A stretch of DNA of 64,000 bases, taken from NCBI RefSeq assembly GCF_000002595.2, contig NC_057004.1, forward strand, positions 2,525,478-2,589,477, written 5' to 3'. A program made the position numbers and the translations under genes. Positions 33,439-46,440 of the stretch are shown in pieces (position 1 is the stretch's first letter; every line of letters starts with the position of its first letter). The notes under the pieces were generated by a model that did not search any database, was not told the DNA's origin, and saw nothing but the letters and a program-made list of their open reading frames with translations. The stretch is from Chlamydomonas reinhardtii (Eukaryota; Chlorophyta; Chlorophyceae; Chlamydomonadales; Chlamydomonadaceae).

Positions 33439-35728
33439 ATGGCCCCCAAGAAGGGTGCCGCTAAGGGGGGTGCCAAGGGTGGCGCCAAGGCCAAGGCCGC
33501 GGCCACCCCAGCGAAGGGGCGTGGGAAAGGCATGAACGCTGCAGAGGCGGCAGCAGAGGAGGTGGTTCAACCAGAGGCTGCCAACGGAGCGGCGGGGTCG
33601 TCACCCAGTGGCGCGGGCGGCGCAGATGGCAGCTCGCCGCTCGGGGTCGTCCACACCACGCACACCAAGGCGAAGGCGCCGGCGCTCAGCAAGTTGAATA
33701 AGGCCCAGAAGACAATGGTGGGTCGAGGTGCTCGGTGCTTAGTGTATAAATGGATGGGATACACTCACCGCATGTGGCCATATGCATTGGCGTGTAATTG
33801 CGCACCGCTGCACATTGGCCTCGTTACACCCGTGTCTCGGCCTCGTGCGTTGCAGCTGTCCGAGTTCAGGAACGCAACGGGGGCCAGGTGAGGCATTACC
33901 TGCCGGCTGGCCACATGGGTAGCGCTACCGGTACTCAAGAACCGCGGGCTGCTATGGTCAGGTGTGGGAACCGGCAACACGGCGCAATCGCATTGGGCCC
34001 CAACCCTAGCCGCCCATGCTGCCGACCCTCTCCGCTGCTCCTGTTGGCTGCCCTTGTCTGCAGCGAAAAGGTTGGCCTTGGGTGCCTGGCGGATTCGCAG
34101 TTCGACTGTGAGAAGGCCATCGACGACTTCTTCACCAGCGGCATGGCTGACCAGGCCGGCAGTCGCGGGGGGCGGCGAGCGGCAGAGGCGCTGTACCGCC
34201 GCTACAAGGGTGCGTGGCGGCGCGATCAGCGGTCACGGATGAGAAGCATTTGCTGGTGCCACGGCTCTAGGGTGTGGCTGTATGGGCGTCCCTGCTGGCA
34301 AGTACTGGTCGTGTAGCCCAACCGGGTAAATGTTTGTATCGTGTGGTATTCATGGCCCCTGCTGACAGAGCACCCAGTGTGCTCTCTTTGTGGCCGTGCC
34401 ACGCACCTTGCATCCGCACATCAAGGCCTTATTGCGCCGCCTAACCCATGCCGCTCGCCCGCCTGCTTGTTTGCTTGCTACTCAGAGCCGGACGAGGACC
34501 ACATCGGTGTGGACGGCGTGCAGAAGTTTTGTGAGGACCTGGGCGTGGAGCCCGCTGACATCGTCATGCTGGTCATCAGCTACCATATGGTGCGGGCATG
34601 TGTATACTTTAACGGGATTTGGGCTGTTTTGCCGAGAGTTGCTTGACGTTTTGAGTCGTGCAACAACATGCATCGCGTACATGGATGAAGGGTGAGGTCG
34701 GGCGGAGGTAGCGGTAGCCTGCACTTGCTTGAACACTTCCAACGCATTGCGTTGTCTTGCTCAACGCCCCTCAGGGCGCGGCGGTGATGTGCGAGTACAG
34801 CCGGGAGGAGTTTGTGTCGGGGCTTGTCAAGCTGGGCGCCGAGACGCTGACGCGCCTGCGGTCCAAGCTGCCTGAGCTGCGGGCCTCGCTGGCCAAGGCC
34901 GACACCTTCCGAGCCGTGTACGCCTTCGCGTACGACTTCAGCCGCGAGGTACGACCGCGGGTTCCGCCGCTTCGTGCCGGGGGACTGCCGAGAATCAATA
35001 CTTTTTTGGTGGCCTGTGCGGATGTCTGATGGTTGCCTGATGCCCTTGCAACGGACCTGCGCGCACCGTGTACTCGGTTCGCAGAAGGGCCAGAAATGTG
35101 TGCAACTGGACTCGGCGGTGGGCATGTGGCGGCTGCTACTGGAGTCGCCGCACGCGGGGCCCAACGCCTGGTCGCTGGTGGACGACTGGGTGGCTTTCCT
35201 GGAGGCGCGGCACAGCAACCGGGCCATAGCCAAGGACACATGGCAGCAGCTGCTTGATTTCATCAAGGTGCGTGATTGGCCAGCATGTCGTGCGCCTCAT
35301 GAGCGTCCTCTAGGTGTTGGTTTTGGAGGGGCCTTGGTGTTGCAGGCGCCCAAGTGGCTTTGTCGGGGGCAGCGCCAGCGGCGCGGAGGGGCGGTGTTTG
35401 AGCCGACGACGCCCCCTCCTGTCCGCAGTCGGTGAAGCCGGACTTCTCCAACTTCGACGAGAACAGCGCCTGGCCCTACCTGCTGGACGAGGTGGGTCGC
35501 CGGGGCTTCTGTGCGAGGACGCATGTAGGGCGGCATGGTGAATGCGGCCAGAAAGCAGGATGCGATAGCGGGATGGGACGTTCAAATTGGCGGGCTACGC
35601 AGGCGTGCAGCGCCACCCATGTTGCCAGGCTTACACATCCCTGTGCGTACTCGTGTGCCTATTGCTGCAACGTTTTGCAGTTTGTGGAGCACATGCGGGA
35701 AAAGCGGGCTGTGGGCACTTCAACCTAA
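33439..35728 (+). CDS. DCN1-like protein (cullin neddylation co-E3, PONY domain)
   Basis: Eight in-phase exons give 342 residues: 33439-33717, 33856-33887, 34064-34209, 34486-34589, 34775-34948, 35085-35267, 35429-35491 and 35681-35728. The first 90 residues are basic and Ala/Gly/Lys-rich. A UBA-like segment follows (LSEFRNATGA, then VGLGCLADSQFDCEKAIDDF), then an EF-hand-like EPDEDHIGVDGVQKFCEDLG. The PONY domain runs from about 185 to the end: EYSREEFVSGLVKLGAETL, FRAVYAFAYDFSRE, SLVDDWVAFLEARHSNRAIA, DTWQQLLDFIK and FSNFDENSAWPYLLDEFVEH. Proteins of this family bind Ubc12 and cullins and promote Nedd8 conjugation. The canonical end (DEFVEHMREKR) is present, so the gene looks complete. An inverted copy of its first three exons lies at 24395-25445. 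Confidence 0.9.
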
Positions 35729-37548
35729 GCATCACGGCAGGCAAAATTATGCGTGCAACGGTGGACCGGAGGCTGTGTACAAGTCCTGCGCGGTACAACG
35801 GCGCCGTTGAGCAGGATGGATCCCGCACCGCAGGATGAGCTGTATTGCAGGACCCGCCGTGGGCAACGTGCCGGGAGGTTCGGCCTGGCAGAGGCAAGGA
35901 GCTGTTTGCGGATGGAGTGTATCAATACCGATGCGTGTATAGCGGCAATCGTGGATGTGCAGTGTCCGCTAGGCCAGTTGTGCAAGAGTGTAAATCAAAG
36001 TTGGCAACTGCGGGGCCCGCGTTGCCAAGTGCAGAGTCACGTACGAGTGGAAATACGTAAATGTGGCGGGGTGTGACACACAGCATTCAATGACGGAATG
36101 CCTAAGCAACCTTGTAATCCACGGTAGAAGTTTCGTGCTCGCACCACGCAGAATGAATTCACCGGGACGCAAGCCGATTGTCCAAGCAAGGCAATTAGGC
36201 AACTGAGCTTCAGCCGGATGTCAACTGGAATGCGCATGTTTGTGTGTGTGGTGGTGGGGGGGGTTGTTCCTGATGTTGCTGATGCGGGCGGGGAAGCGCA
36301 ACCACCTGAGGGGGCATCGGCTGGCCGCAGCCCCAGCCCCCAGGGGGCAAACAGGAAGATAGCGCTGAGCCTGCGGCAGGCTGCAGGGCCAAAGGTGCAT
36401 TCACAGCACGCAGCTTCATGGGGCTTTACAGCCTTTACTTCAGTATGTCTACCCAGACTGGCGAAGGCAGCAGCATGGCGTGACTGGATGCACTTTGCGA
36501 GGACAGTCAGGACCAGAGGAGCTGTGGAGGCCGGGTGGGCCTGAGTCTCTCACCCACAACCTTGTAAGGGCTCAGGGGGGCCTTGCACCGGGAATCAGGG
36601 AATGCGGCTTTGCAGCGGTCACACGCGGCCATAGCGGTAGCGCGTGCGGCAGCAGGGGTGACCACCCCAATGACGCAATCACCGCCACCCCGCCGCCAAC
36701 AACTGTCGCGGGGCAATAACGAGCCCTGTTGCGCGGCAGCGAGTCCATGCCCATGCCCACGTCACAGGCAGCACGACGGGCAGTACAAAGGCCACATTTC
36801 ATGTCTCAAAGCTCCGCATACTTGACAGCGAGCAGCCAACCGTGCACTTAGGAGATCCTCTGGCTCCATAGGGCCTCCAGGAGGATGCCACAGCGTCGTG
36901 TGCAGCTTACGCTGGACAGACCCGGCGTACACAGACCTTGGAGAAGAAAGAACCCACTACAATCTGCACCGCCTGACACGAGCTGCTGCGTACGGATTCC
37001 AGCGTCCCGACCTCTAGGCCCTCACTCCCCACCTAAGGTTCTCATCAGCCACCACACGCACAGGTATGTCCACACCTACCGGTATGTACAGGCCCTTACA
37101 GACCCTTCGAGGTTGTGCCACAGCACCACCACATAAGCGAAGCTCACTGCAATCTCTTCGGTCACAAGAGAAATGGTTATCCCTCCGGTCACAGAGCGCC
37201 TGATCTCGTGCTCGCCTATACTCAAGCGTCTCTCCTGTCATGAGCATGCTGCACCACTCCCTCACTTGGTCACGCTTTCACATTCGCTATAGCCGGGTTT
37301 GGCACAAAGCGCTCAGGCATTTAAGTACGACGTGTACGAGTAATCTTATACAAGACACAACAATAATGGTCTTGCCGTGATCGCATCGACCGCTCATTAT
37401 GCATAACTCCATCGTTGCTATCTTCGGGTTCACCGCACAGCTTCACATACATTTATTTGCCTGCGCCAGGTCTCCATACCGAAGTCTCACATGTGCCACC
37501 ACGGCCACTAACCCGGCTACCGTCCTGCTAGGGCACCCGGTCCTGCTG
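35729..37548. other. Intergenic region between DCN1-like gene and START-domain gene
   Basis: Convergent 3' flanks. TGTAA occurs near 35990 and 36113 on the plus strand and may end the DCN1-like transcript. The open frames here lack coding character and splice support. No repeat stands out. Confidence 0.45.
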
Positions 37549-40500
37549 CTACGGCACCTGGTCCTGCTGCTGTTGCTGTTTGGCGAGGTAGGCCTCAGTG
37601 CGCCGCTTCACCAGGCCGTACAACAGCTCGCGCTGCTGGAGCCGCGACGGCAGCGGCCCTGTGGGCGACTTGAAGGCGGACGCCAGCACCTGTGCGCGAC
37701 AGGGCATGCGCTCATACCTATTAGCACGGGCGCCGGAAGTGCCTGAACATACATGCCAAGTTTCGGCAACCCATCTGCAACGTGTATTCCCCATCACAAG
37801 CAAACTAGCGGAGTACCTTGGGGCCAGTCAAATGCACCCACCTTCTGCACGGCCCCAAACACGAAGGGGCTGAGCACCTTGAGCACGAAGCTGATGATGA
37901 AGGAGGGCACGGAGATGCCGGGGTTAACGTACGTCTGCACTTGACACAGCGTGCGCTGCGGCCCGCCCGGGGTCTTGGGCGGCAGCGGCGTGAAGGACAT
38001 GCAGCTAGGGCGCAGCAGCTTCACCTTGCGGTGCTTCTCAGCGCCCGCAGGCAGCTGCACACCCGACTCCTGCAGCCGCCAAGTAGTTGAGGTGTTTGCA
38101 CCCAAGCGGCAGGACAGCCCAGAGGCTGACGTACTAGATGGAGATGGGCAGAGCAAATCCCAGCTGGTCCCAGACACACGTTGCCACCAGCGTAGTCATT
38201 ATGGCTGGCAGCTTTCCATGCTTCATCCTCCCACCGCGTGTCTTCGTCTGTACCCGCCACACCTTGCTGTCGGGGCTGGCGAAGGCGATGATGAGGCGGC
38301 CCTCCTCCTCGTACAGGTCCGCCCCGTTGGCCTCCACCACGAATCCCACGTCGTTGAAGGGCCACGGCACGTACAGCGACATATACACCTGCGGGGCGGT
38401 GGCGACACTATCATCCTCAGCAGCGGTGTCGGGCTGCCTGCGGCCCAGGGCTGTCGCGCGCATCAGGGCGTGCCTTGCATGCTCGCGAACGGACCAGGCA
38501 GCTCAAGCTGAAAGCCCTGTGATTGCTCAAATGTCCATTCCCCGCCCCAACTGACCGTGACGTCTGTGGGGCTGGCCTCCTTCAGCACGTGCGCCGATGT
38601 GCAGTACTTGTTCCTGTGAGGGAGAAAGCATGTTTACCCCGTAAGCATGCGCTGACAACGTGCTGAAGTGCATCCCTAAATGCAAGGTGCCAGCGGCAGG
38701 TGCACTCGCTGCATCAACCCGCATCCACCAATGCTACGCACCAGGTAGGGCAAAGGTCGACTTCTCGCGACAGCGCCACCAGATGCTGCAGACAAAGCAT
38801 AGAAAGGCCAAAAGGATGTGCCCTACACTTCATCTGCAGTGCCTGTGCAAAACAGCGCCTCCGAGCACCCAACTCCTGCCTTCCCTCACGAGAGATATCA
38901 CCAAGGCTGGCGACATGCATGGCCCCAGCACCAGCACGCACGCACCTCGGTGGGCGCGTCCAGGATGCACCGCGCCCTGAAGCAGTGCACATTGGACTTG
39001 GGGACCGCCTTGTACAGCAGCCGCAGCTCGTCATCGCGCACCAGCTGAAGGGCCGGCCATCAATGTGGGCAGTGGGACAGAACCGGGACATGTGTAAGAA
39101 AAGCACAATGAGTCTGTGCGTGTTGTTGCGCTACCGCGACCACAAGTAGCATTGGCGCACAGCACGCGCGGCAGGCTGGCTTGGCCCCGACAACGACGTC
39201 CATTTCAAGCGCGGCCGTGTGTGCGAGAGGGCCCAGTGAAAGGAAGCACTGTGTGTGCCCCCGTTTGTGCACACGCTGCATTCACCTGCCAGCCCTCGTC
39301 TGAAGCCAGATCCTCCAGGCCATCCGTCACACCCTGCACCACCTGCGCAATACCATGTGCAACATCGTGACAAGAACACGACATGAATTGATGCATGGTG
39401 ACGCCGCAACATCGTCTGCGGCTGCGTCCGTCCCCCTCAGGCCCAAAGGCTGCGCATCCCGTGTCAGTCGTGCACGTCCGCACCTTGGCCAGCCCGTCCG
39501 CATCCGGCATGTCCCGCGCTTTAAGGTCGGGGTGAAGCGTGTCGGGTTTGAGGTCGTTGGCCTTGCAGTACTGCAACAGCACCTGTGGAAGGGAGCGTGT
39601 GCCATGATTGACAACCTGGTGCTTGGACGCTGGCCAATGCAGCATGACCTACAATCCCACACGAAATTATATGTTTCCAAGTCATTAGGCATCTGGTCGT
39701 GTCCTAGCGCGCGCAAACCCAACCCAAGCGACCCACATCATCCAACGCACCTGGCACGCCTTGCAGGGCCGGCCCTGGATCGCATACAGCTCCGTGACCC
39801 TGTCCAACAACGCCTCCCGCGTCTCGGGCGGCGGCACCGGGAAGCCCTCCGTCTCCACCAGCGGCATTGCAACTGCACGGCTGCTTGCCTCAGCCACAAC
39901 CATCACCGATGACGCGACGCTCTTAGGTGAAGCAGCTGCAGCTGCCGCCACAGCCGCAGAGGTTGTTGCTGGTGCTGCTGCTGCGTGGCCGTTCTGCGGC
40001 GCGGCCAGAATTGCTGACGCCGCTTGCGCGGGGTGTCCTGGTTCATGGGCATGTGCATGGGCGTGCGGATGCAGGGTCTGGTACGGAGGTGGCAGCTGGT
40101 GCTGCGGGTGCAAGCCGTGGTGCGGCGCGGTCGGTCGATTTGCGGCCACCTGCGAGGCCAGCGCGCCGCCCCCTGCCCCTGCACCACTAATGCTGAGGCC
40201 CTGGCTGCGAGCCCGTCGGTCCACAGACTCAGCAGAATGCGTGCGGCCAGCTGGGGGCCCCAGCCACTCGCCCTCTTCGTCAAAGTGGGACCACCCTCCG
40301 GCAGAGTAGTAGGCTGACGATGTCGAAGAGGCGGACCCCGCACGCGCCTCCACCTGCAGTAGCTCCGCATAGGGCGCCTGTGCGTTTGTCCCTGCCGCTT
40401 CCGCGGTAGCGGTGGCAACTTCCGAGCCTGTATTTGCTGCTGGTGTCGGCTCGGGGCTGGAGGTCCCGTCAAGAGGCTGCGTGGAAGCTAGGGCTGGTGC

Positions 40501-40791
40501 CTCAAGCTGCTGTGCTGTACTGGGTGGTGTCAAAGCTGCTGGCGCCAAATCGGGATTTGGAGCAGTAGCTGGCGCGCTGGCAGCTGCGGGATCCGCAACA
40601 GGTCCAACCACTCCGCGGCCCGCATCTGCCGGCTGTGCGGTGCCCGGGGCTGGAGCCGTTGCGGGCACCTGCACATGGGTGTGCACCTCGTAAGCCTTGC
40701 ATCGGCCACACCAAGAACGCGAGGCGCGACCACGGCGGTGCTTACGGCAAGTGACTTGGGCTTGGGCCGGCGGGGCCTGAAGCAAAGGCAT
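37549..40791 (-). CDS. START-domain (lipid-transfer-like) protein with long disordered N-terminus
   Basis: Nine in-phase exons give about 630 residues: 40791-39751, 39582-39484, 39342-39286, 39044-38946, 38785-38742, 38613-38556, 38388-38263, 38069-37842 and 37689-37549. About 330 N-terminal residues are Ala/Pro/Thr-rich, with a His-rich HAHAHAHEPGHP run and a short CRKHRRGRASRSWCGRC basic/Cys patch near the start. The START fold follows: LVRDDELRLLYKAVPKSNVH, FRARCILDAPTEHLVALSRE, VDLCPTWNKYCTSAHVLKEA, then YVPWPFNDVGFVVEANGADL and NPGISVPSFIISFVLKVLSP. START domains bind sterols, phospholipids or ceramide in a hydrophobic tunnel; the ligand cannot be read from sequence. No membrane span is clear. 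The start is the first ATG after an upstream in-frame stop. A tttag acceptor near 40880 leaves open an additional 5' exon. Confidence 0.85.
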
Positions 40792-41984
40792 CCCGGCATA
40801 GGAGCCTCCCCCTCGTTTTGCATGCTCGTCATCGCGCTTTGCGCAACTTTTGACCAAGTCCCTGAGCGTTTGTCCAGAAGACTAAATCTGTATCAAGCTC
40901 AATGTTTGCCGGAATCAGGAGTTGGTGCCATGTCAGCGTGCTTGAAGGGCCATCGTCGCGGCAGCGCTGAGACAGATACTGTTATTGCGGGTGATGTGAA
41001 TGGTTCCTTACAGTTTCCTTACAATGTATGTGATTTTGAATACTATCCAGGTATAGCAAGGTGCTTGAACGGCTCGCAAGCTGGGCCCAGCAGAACGATC
41101 TGATGACACGCTGCCTGGGCTCTGTAAGACGGATGAGGCGCGCATCTACTCCCGCCACGCCTAACGGCCCTCGCATTCAGGTGCGCTTGCTATGGAAGCG
41201 TTGCAATGAACCCACATCAACCTATGTAGCTAGGTAGCGCTCTAGCGCAGGGTGCCGCTTTCTAGCTCACAGCATCAGTGCTTTCTGAGCCCGCGCTCAT
41301 GGCGCATGTATCTGTGAAGTGGTTTCGGTGCGAGTGTCGGTCTGTGTTGCGTGGTCTGTGACTTTTCTGTTAGGTCTCTACATACAGGGCGCCTACTGTT
41401 TGCCTATTTCTGGGTTTTGCCCAGGGCCGCTCGGACCGCGTCAAGAAAGCGAGTGCGGCAGGGGTCAAGGCAGGTCAAGGCGCATGTGGTGGCTGGTGGC
41501 ACGGCTGCACGCGAGCTGTGCTGGCTGGCTGGTGCCTATTGAGAGCAAGTAAAAGAAAGGCAAAGAGCAGTGTATGAAAGCGGCAACAAGCGCCGGCCAG
41601 GAAACCAGGGCAGCGGGGCAGGGCCCGCTGAGAGCTGCTCGGCTTGTACCCCATGCATGCCATGCAGTGCCGGGTGGCGCCAGGAGGACACGTGGGGCAC
41701 ATGGGGAGACACATGGGCCTGACACGGTTTCCATAAGCTGCCTCTAGGCGCACACGGTTTCACACGCTTGACGGTTGGGCTCCAGCGCGGGTGGGACTCG
41801 CTGGAGTGCAAGATAGGCGCTGGTGGGCACGCGCAGGCGGGGCGCAGGGGCAGCTCATACATAGGTTGCGGATGCCTTATTGCCTGCCACGCGAATCCTC
41901 AGTTTCTGGTTGGCTCATTAGTGGGTCGAGACCAATCGTTGCTCTTAAGTGTACATACCTTGTGCGTGTTGCGTTCTTTCAAGC
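40792..41984. other. Upstream region of the START gene and noncoding sequence
   Basis: Holds the START gene promoter. No supported exon is found up to the MITE at 41985. Confidence 0.4.
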
Positions 41985-42692
41985 CAGGGGGGGGGTACGA
42001 ACAATAGTTCCAGACCCCACCCCGCAAAACCTCCCGACCCCCCTGACCGACAACCGACCGTGCCGTACCATGCCGTACACCCCCTAAATCCCCTCTGTTT
42101 TCTTCCAGGATGGTGCCAAACGACCGCTTTCAGCGAGCTCTATTAACATGTAAACACGGAAAGTTCGTCGGGCGCGTCTTGACCACAGCCATGTTGTCGA
42201 CATGTTGTGAACATCTTGCGGCCGTTCAGTTGCACCCGTGTAAAGCACGCTTACGAGTCTTACCTACGCATGGGACATACACATGCGTTTTCCTCCGGCG
42301 CGCAAGCACCGGTCCGCGACTTGTGGCACGTTCTGGTCAGGCGAGACGTGTCGCACCCCAACATCCCAACTCAACATGTGTTGACGGACGGTAGCCCTTC
42401 GTCTTCTGGTAGGCTCCTGACGTTTCCCAGCCGTTAAAAGCATCCATTACATGCTTTGGGCAACGGTCTGGGCTTGCCCTGCTGTCTTATGAGGCCCAGA
42501 CGAAAGTTTCCGGCATACCGTGACGAAACCTTGGGGACCCCGGGGACCGACGACCGACCCTGAATTTTGGGGGCCCATATCTCTGCAATTACTACCCTGA
42601 TCAAAATTCTGAAAGCGGATTCTGAACGCTCTTGTCAAGCTGTTTCGATTTGAAGGGTGGGGTATGTCTGCGGCATCCTTACCCCCCCCCTG
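41985..42692. mobile_element. hAT-like MITE, about 708 bp, with 7-bp target duplication
   Basis: The left end is CAGGGGGGGGGTACG and the right end, read inward, is CAGGGGGGGGGTAAGG. These are terminal inverted repeats of the CAGGG type usual for hAT elements. TTCAAGC flanks both ends directly as a target-site duplication. There is no transposase frame inside, so it is non-autonomous. Related left and right ends occur at 48795 and 47445. Confidence 0.8.
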
Positions 42693-43329
42693 TTCAAGCA
42701 CATCAATAACCTTGCGATACCACAAATTTGCAAACCGTATACTCGCAATATACTGCACAGAAGTCCAGCGGCCGCTTCATCCCCCATCGGTTGGTTAGGG
42801 TTGGTTTGCTTTGGTTTCTGGAATAAACTACCCCACCCCACGTCCCCACCCGGCTCCCCTCCCCCACCCCCGCCCCCTCCAGTCCCAGCCTCCCCAGCCA
42901 CCCGTTCTGAGCTACGGCCCCTCAAGCTGCAGGCTTGTGCCGGAGTGCCCTCTCCCCCCCTCGATTCCAAACGAGGCAGCAGAAGCCCCTCCCTCAGGTC
43001 GGGGCAGCGCACTGCACCGGTCCCTTGCGCAGGATGGCCCAAAGCATGCTTGTGGGCCCGTGGCCCGTGGTTCGGCCTGCATACTTCGGCGGCAAAGCCG
43101 CGCGCGACGTGCATTTCCCATGGTCACCATGTTCAAAGGCTAGGACATTCTCTGCGGGAGTTGTTGCGCCGCGCCTATGCCAATCCCAGCTTTGCGCCGG
43201 TCTCGTTACCGCGGCGCGGCGCAACAATCTTTCCATGCCTTTTTAAACACCGACTGCGGCAGAGACAATACGCCAACGAGGCAGCCAAGTCGCCAAGTAA
43301 TTTTGCAACAGCGACGTCTGCACAAGAGC
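42693..43329. other. Upstream region of the 482-residue hypothetical gene
   Basis: C-rich noncoding sequence (poly-C stretches around 42830-42900) followed by the presumed 5' region of the gene starting at 43330. No exon is supported. Confidence 0.35.
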
Positions 43330-46300
43330 ATGAGCTCCGCGGAGTTGGCCGTTGTTCGTGGGTCCGTTCGCACCCTTCTGGGGCACGCAAGCTCTAGGTT
43401 CGATGATGTTGACCTGTGGAGGCTAAAGGAGGCTGGCTACGAAACGCTTGAGGACCTACAAATCGCAACCTTGCCTGGACTTCGCGCCGCTAAGCTAAAG
43501 CCTGCACGCGTCGATCAAATTCTCAGCGCGAAAGGTAAAGGAGCTGTCGGTAGAGGAGCGCGATGGATAAGGCTGGCCAGTGGGCGCTCTGCAGCGGGCG
43601 GTGCTAACCCAACCAACCGATAAATATCCCTCAAGTCTGCTCGGGTTATTTGCCTGATAAACCTATGATGATCCTCACGGCATGTTGGGATTGTTGCTCG
43701 CGCGTGGCAGAGACTTGTGGTTTCGTCCCCGGACTTTCCTCCCTGCAGAGGCTGCTGCTGGTGAGGACGTCCAAGGCTTTAGGGTGGGGATCGGCACCCG
43801 GTTTGTTAGGAAACGGCAGCAGAGTGGGGCCATCTTGTGCTGGTGAGTGCGCTAGTAGGTATGTAGCCGTGCGGAGGGCCTGCGGCGGCGCGGCAGGCGG
43901 TACTGGGCGGAAAAGGGCGCTGACGACGTCGCTCCTCTTCGTACTCCGCAGACCCGAAGCTGTACAACAACATAACCGTGTTCGTGCCTGATGGTCCCTC
44001 ATTGGACTACGTGAAACGGTACTACCGGAAGCTCACCAAAAAGCAGTTCACTGCGAAGATGGGGAGCTACGCCTGCCGCCAAGTGGTGCCGGTGGACGAG
44101 AAGCCGTCGCAGCTCCTGGCGCTGGCGGACTGCGCCGACACGGCGGTGGACACTGAGGATGTGCAGCTGCAGGACGGCATGCAGCTGGCCATGGTGGTTG
44201 GTGCAGAGGGTGCAAGCAAGAAGATAGAGAAGTCGGTACGTGGGTCGCTTTGCTCATACAGACATTCGACTGGCCTCTTCATATACTTTGTTGAACGCGT
44301 GCAGCCGATCTGTACACCCCATACATGTATGCCTGCTGTTGGAGGCCAGCGGCTTAGGCTTGCGGTTAGAGCATGTTGAGCGCGCCTGACTGCAGCATGC
44401 TGGTGCCCCACCCTGCCTGTTCCATCCAGGTGGAGACGCTTCAGGGCTTGATGAAGCGCCGCATTGGCGCGCATGAGTACGAGAGTGCCGAATGGGCCCT
44501 GGCCTACCTCGCCCGCGATCAGGGTGAGGCCCTGTGCATGCAACGCAGCACAAGCGGTCGAAACTCTGCTGGCTTCAGCATCAGCCTTGCTTAGGTTCAC
44601 AGCAATCCCTGGCTGCACTGAGGGCGCAAGGGCTTGAACTGATATGACCTACCTTACGTCCATGCTGGGTACGTTGGGTGCAGTGCTTCATGTCGACAAT
44701 AATACTTCAGCATCAGGCACACACCAAGCTATATTCCCACCCGGGGTTCACAATGTGGCTGGTTGGACACCGGCAGTGACATGCAGTGACATTATTCACG
44801 GTTTGCGTGAATACCTTCAGGTGCCAAGCGATGGTGCTTCAAGAAGATCTCTTGCCTCGTTGGCATCACCACGACGGAAATCGATATTGACGGCATGGCC
44901 TTCTCCAATGAGCGGGTGGTGCTGGTGGAGCGCAAGCCGCGCATTGAGCTGATGCACGTGTCCGACCTGCGCGCCAAGGTGGACAAGCTTATGTAAGCCT
45001 CTGGCACGCTCGGCGTGTGCGTGTATGTGTGCACCTTGGCTAGGCTAGATAGGGCCAGGGCTTGACAGGAGCTGCGGAAGGGCTACATGGCGCACATGGT
45101 CTTTTAAGGGAACCCTAGGAGGAGTGGTTGCATGCGGCAGGACATTGGCCTAGGGCGGGCATCGGCTCACACGCGCACAGAAGCGGCCATGGAACTACAT
45201 GCGTTGCTGAGCGTTGCATCCAGGAGTGGTGCAGCAGCGTTCGGGCTGTTGCCCCAAGCCATTGCTGCGCGGTTGTGCCCTCATCTGATGATCGGACCAC
45301 TGCGCACTCACACCATGCGTACACACGATCCCGTGTAGACTGCTGGTGGAGGCCGGCGCGCCCAACACCGCCATGCTGCGCAACCCCGTCACGGGCCGGA
45401 TCAAGCCCCTGAAGGTTTTCCTGATGGCGGACAGCTGGGCGGACGACCCGGGCGAGGTGGCGGCCTCCGCAATGGTCATGGAGGAGTACGGCATCGCGCC
45501 GCTGCTGCCCATTGGCAACGGCGCCTACGCGGAGCACGACAGCTGCGACCGGTGGCCGGTCAACGACAGCACGCGGCGGCGCGGGAAGGTGTGTGCATGC
45601 CTTACCGCTCAAAGAAGCTTGCAATGGGCTTTTGCTGCGGGTTATGTGTATGTGTGTTTGGGGGCGGGGATCCAGACACCATAGCTAAACAACCGAGGGA
45701 GCCCGAACCAGCCCGCAAAACAAGAGCCCAGAGCGTGGAGGGGTTAGGTATGACCTTAACCTTTTGATCTTGGACGCCCTTGAATCTTGAGTCTTGAGTC
45801 TTCGGTCTCGTTGTCGGTATTGCCGGTAGTCGTGGTAACCGGCACCTGGCTCGCGCGCGTGTAACCTTATCCTGTTAGCTTAGCGATCGCTTTGTAATGG
45901 CCATACTGGTACCAGATCAGGGCCGACGCCACTTTGGGGGGGCTGGGCGGAGGGCTGCTGTATCGTGTGTGTCCATGCATGCCAGGCCCATGCATGCGCC
46001 CTGGCCGTTGGTAATTCATCTACGGCCCCATTTGAAACGCATTACCCGGCGCACATCGCCCACCCCCGACACAGGAATACCTCGCCGCCCGGATGGGTTG
46101 CGGGGCCCAGCGGCCCAGCAGCGGTGCGGGAGTGGATGCCAGCACGGGCAGCGGGGCCGGCGGCGGGGCGTTGGGGCCCAACAGCGCGGTGGGGGGCCAG
46201 CGCCACGCCAGCAGCCAGCAGCAGGCGGCCTGCAGCCCGGCGCATCCGACGCACCGCCTGCGCGCGCACGACACGTTCCGTGCCACCGGCAGTGGTTGTG

Positions 46301-46386
46301 GGCTGCGGCGCAGCGTCGTGCCGGTCTGCCGGCCCCTGCACCAGCACCTCTCCAGCAGCATGCCCAGCCTGCTGCGCAGGCTGTAG
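43330..46386 (+). CDS. Hypothetical protein with N-terminal helix-hairpin-helix-like segment
   Basis: Seven in-phase exons give about 482 residues: 43330-43534, 43711-43842, 43952-44235, 44430-44523, 44821-44992, 45339-45588 and 46075-46386. The N-terminus (SRFDDVDLWRLKEAGYETLE, then DLQIATLPGLRAAKLKPARV) resembles a helix-hairpin-helix or SAM-like unit. The conserved-looking middle contains NITVFVPDGPSLDYVKRYYR, LMKRRIGAHEYESAEWALAY and ERVVLVERKPRIELMHVSDL. VEAGAPNTAMLRNPVTGRIK and KVFLMADSWADDPGEVAASA follow. The last exon is Ala/Gly/Gln-rich and weakly supported. No signal peptide, membrane span or known catalytic motif is visible. I do not recognise the family. Well-formed introns and steady frame argue that it is a real, expressed gene, perhaps lineage-specific. 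Confidence 0.65.
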
Positions 46387-46440
46387 CTGCAGCGCGCCGG
46401 CTGTTGCATTATCTATCGCCATCCACCATCAACAGCCAAA

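Noticed and set aside
34580-35266. Long minus-strand frame opposite DCN1-like exons 4-6
   Set aside because: Shadow of the plus-strand PONY-domain exons, which match the family in phase.
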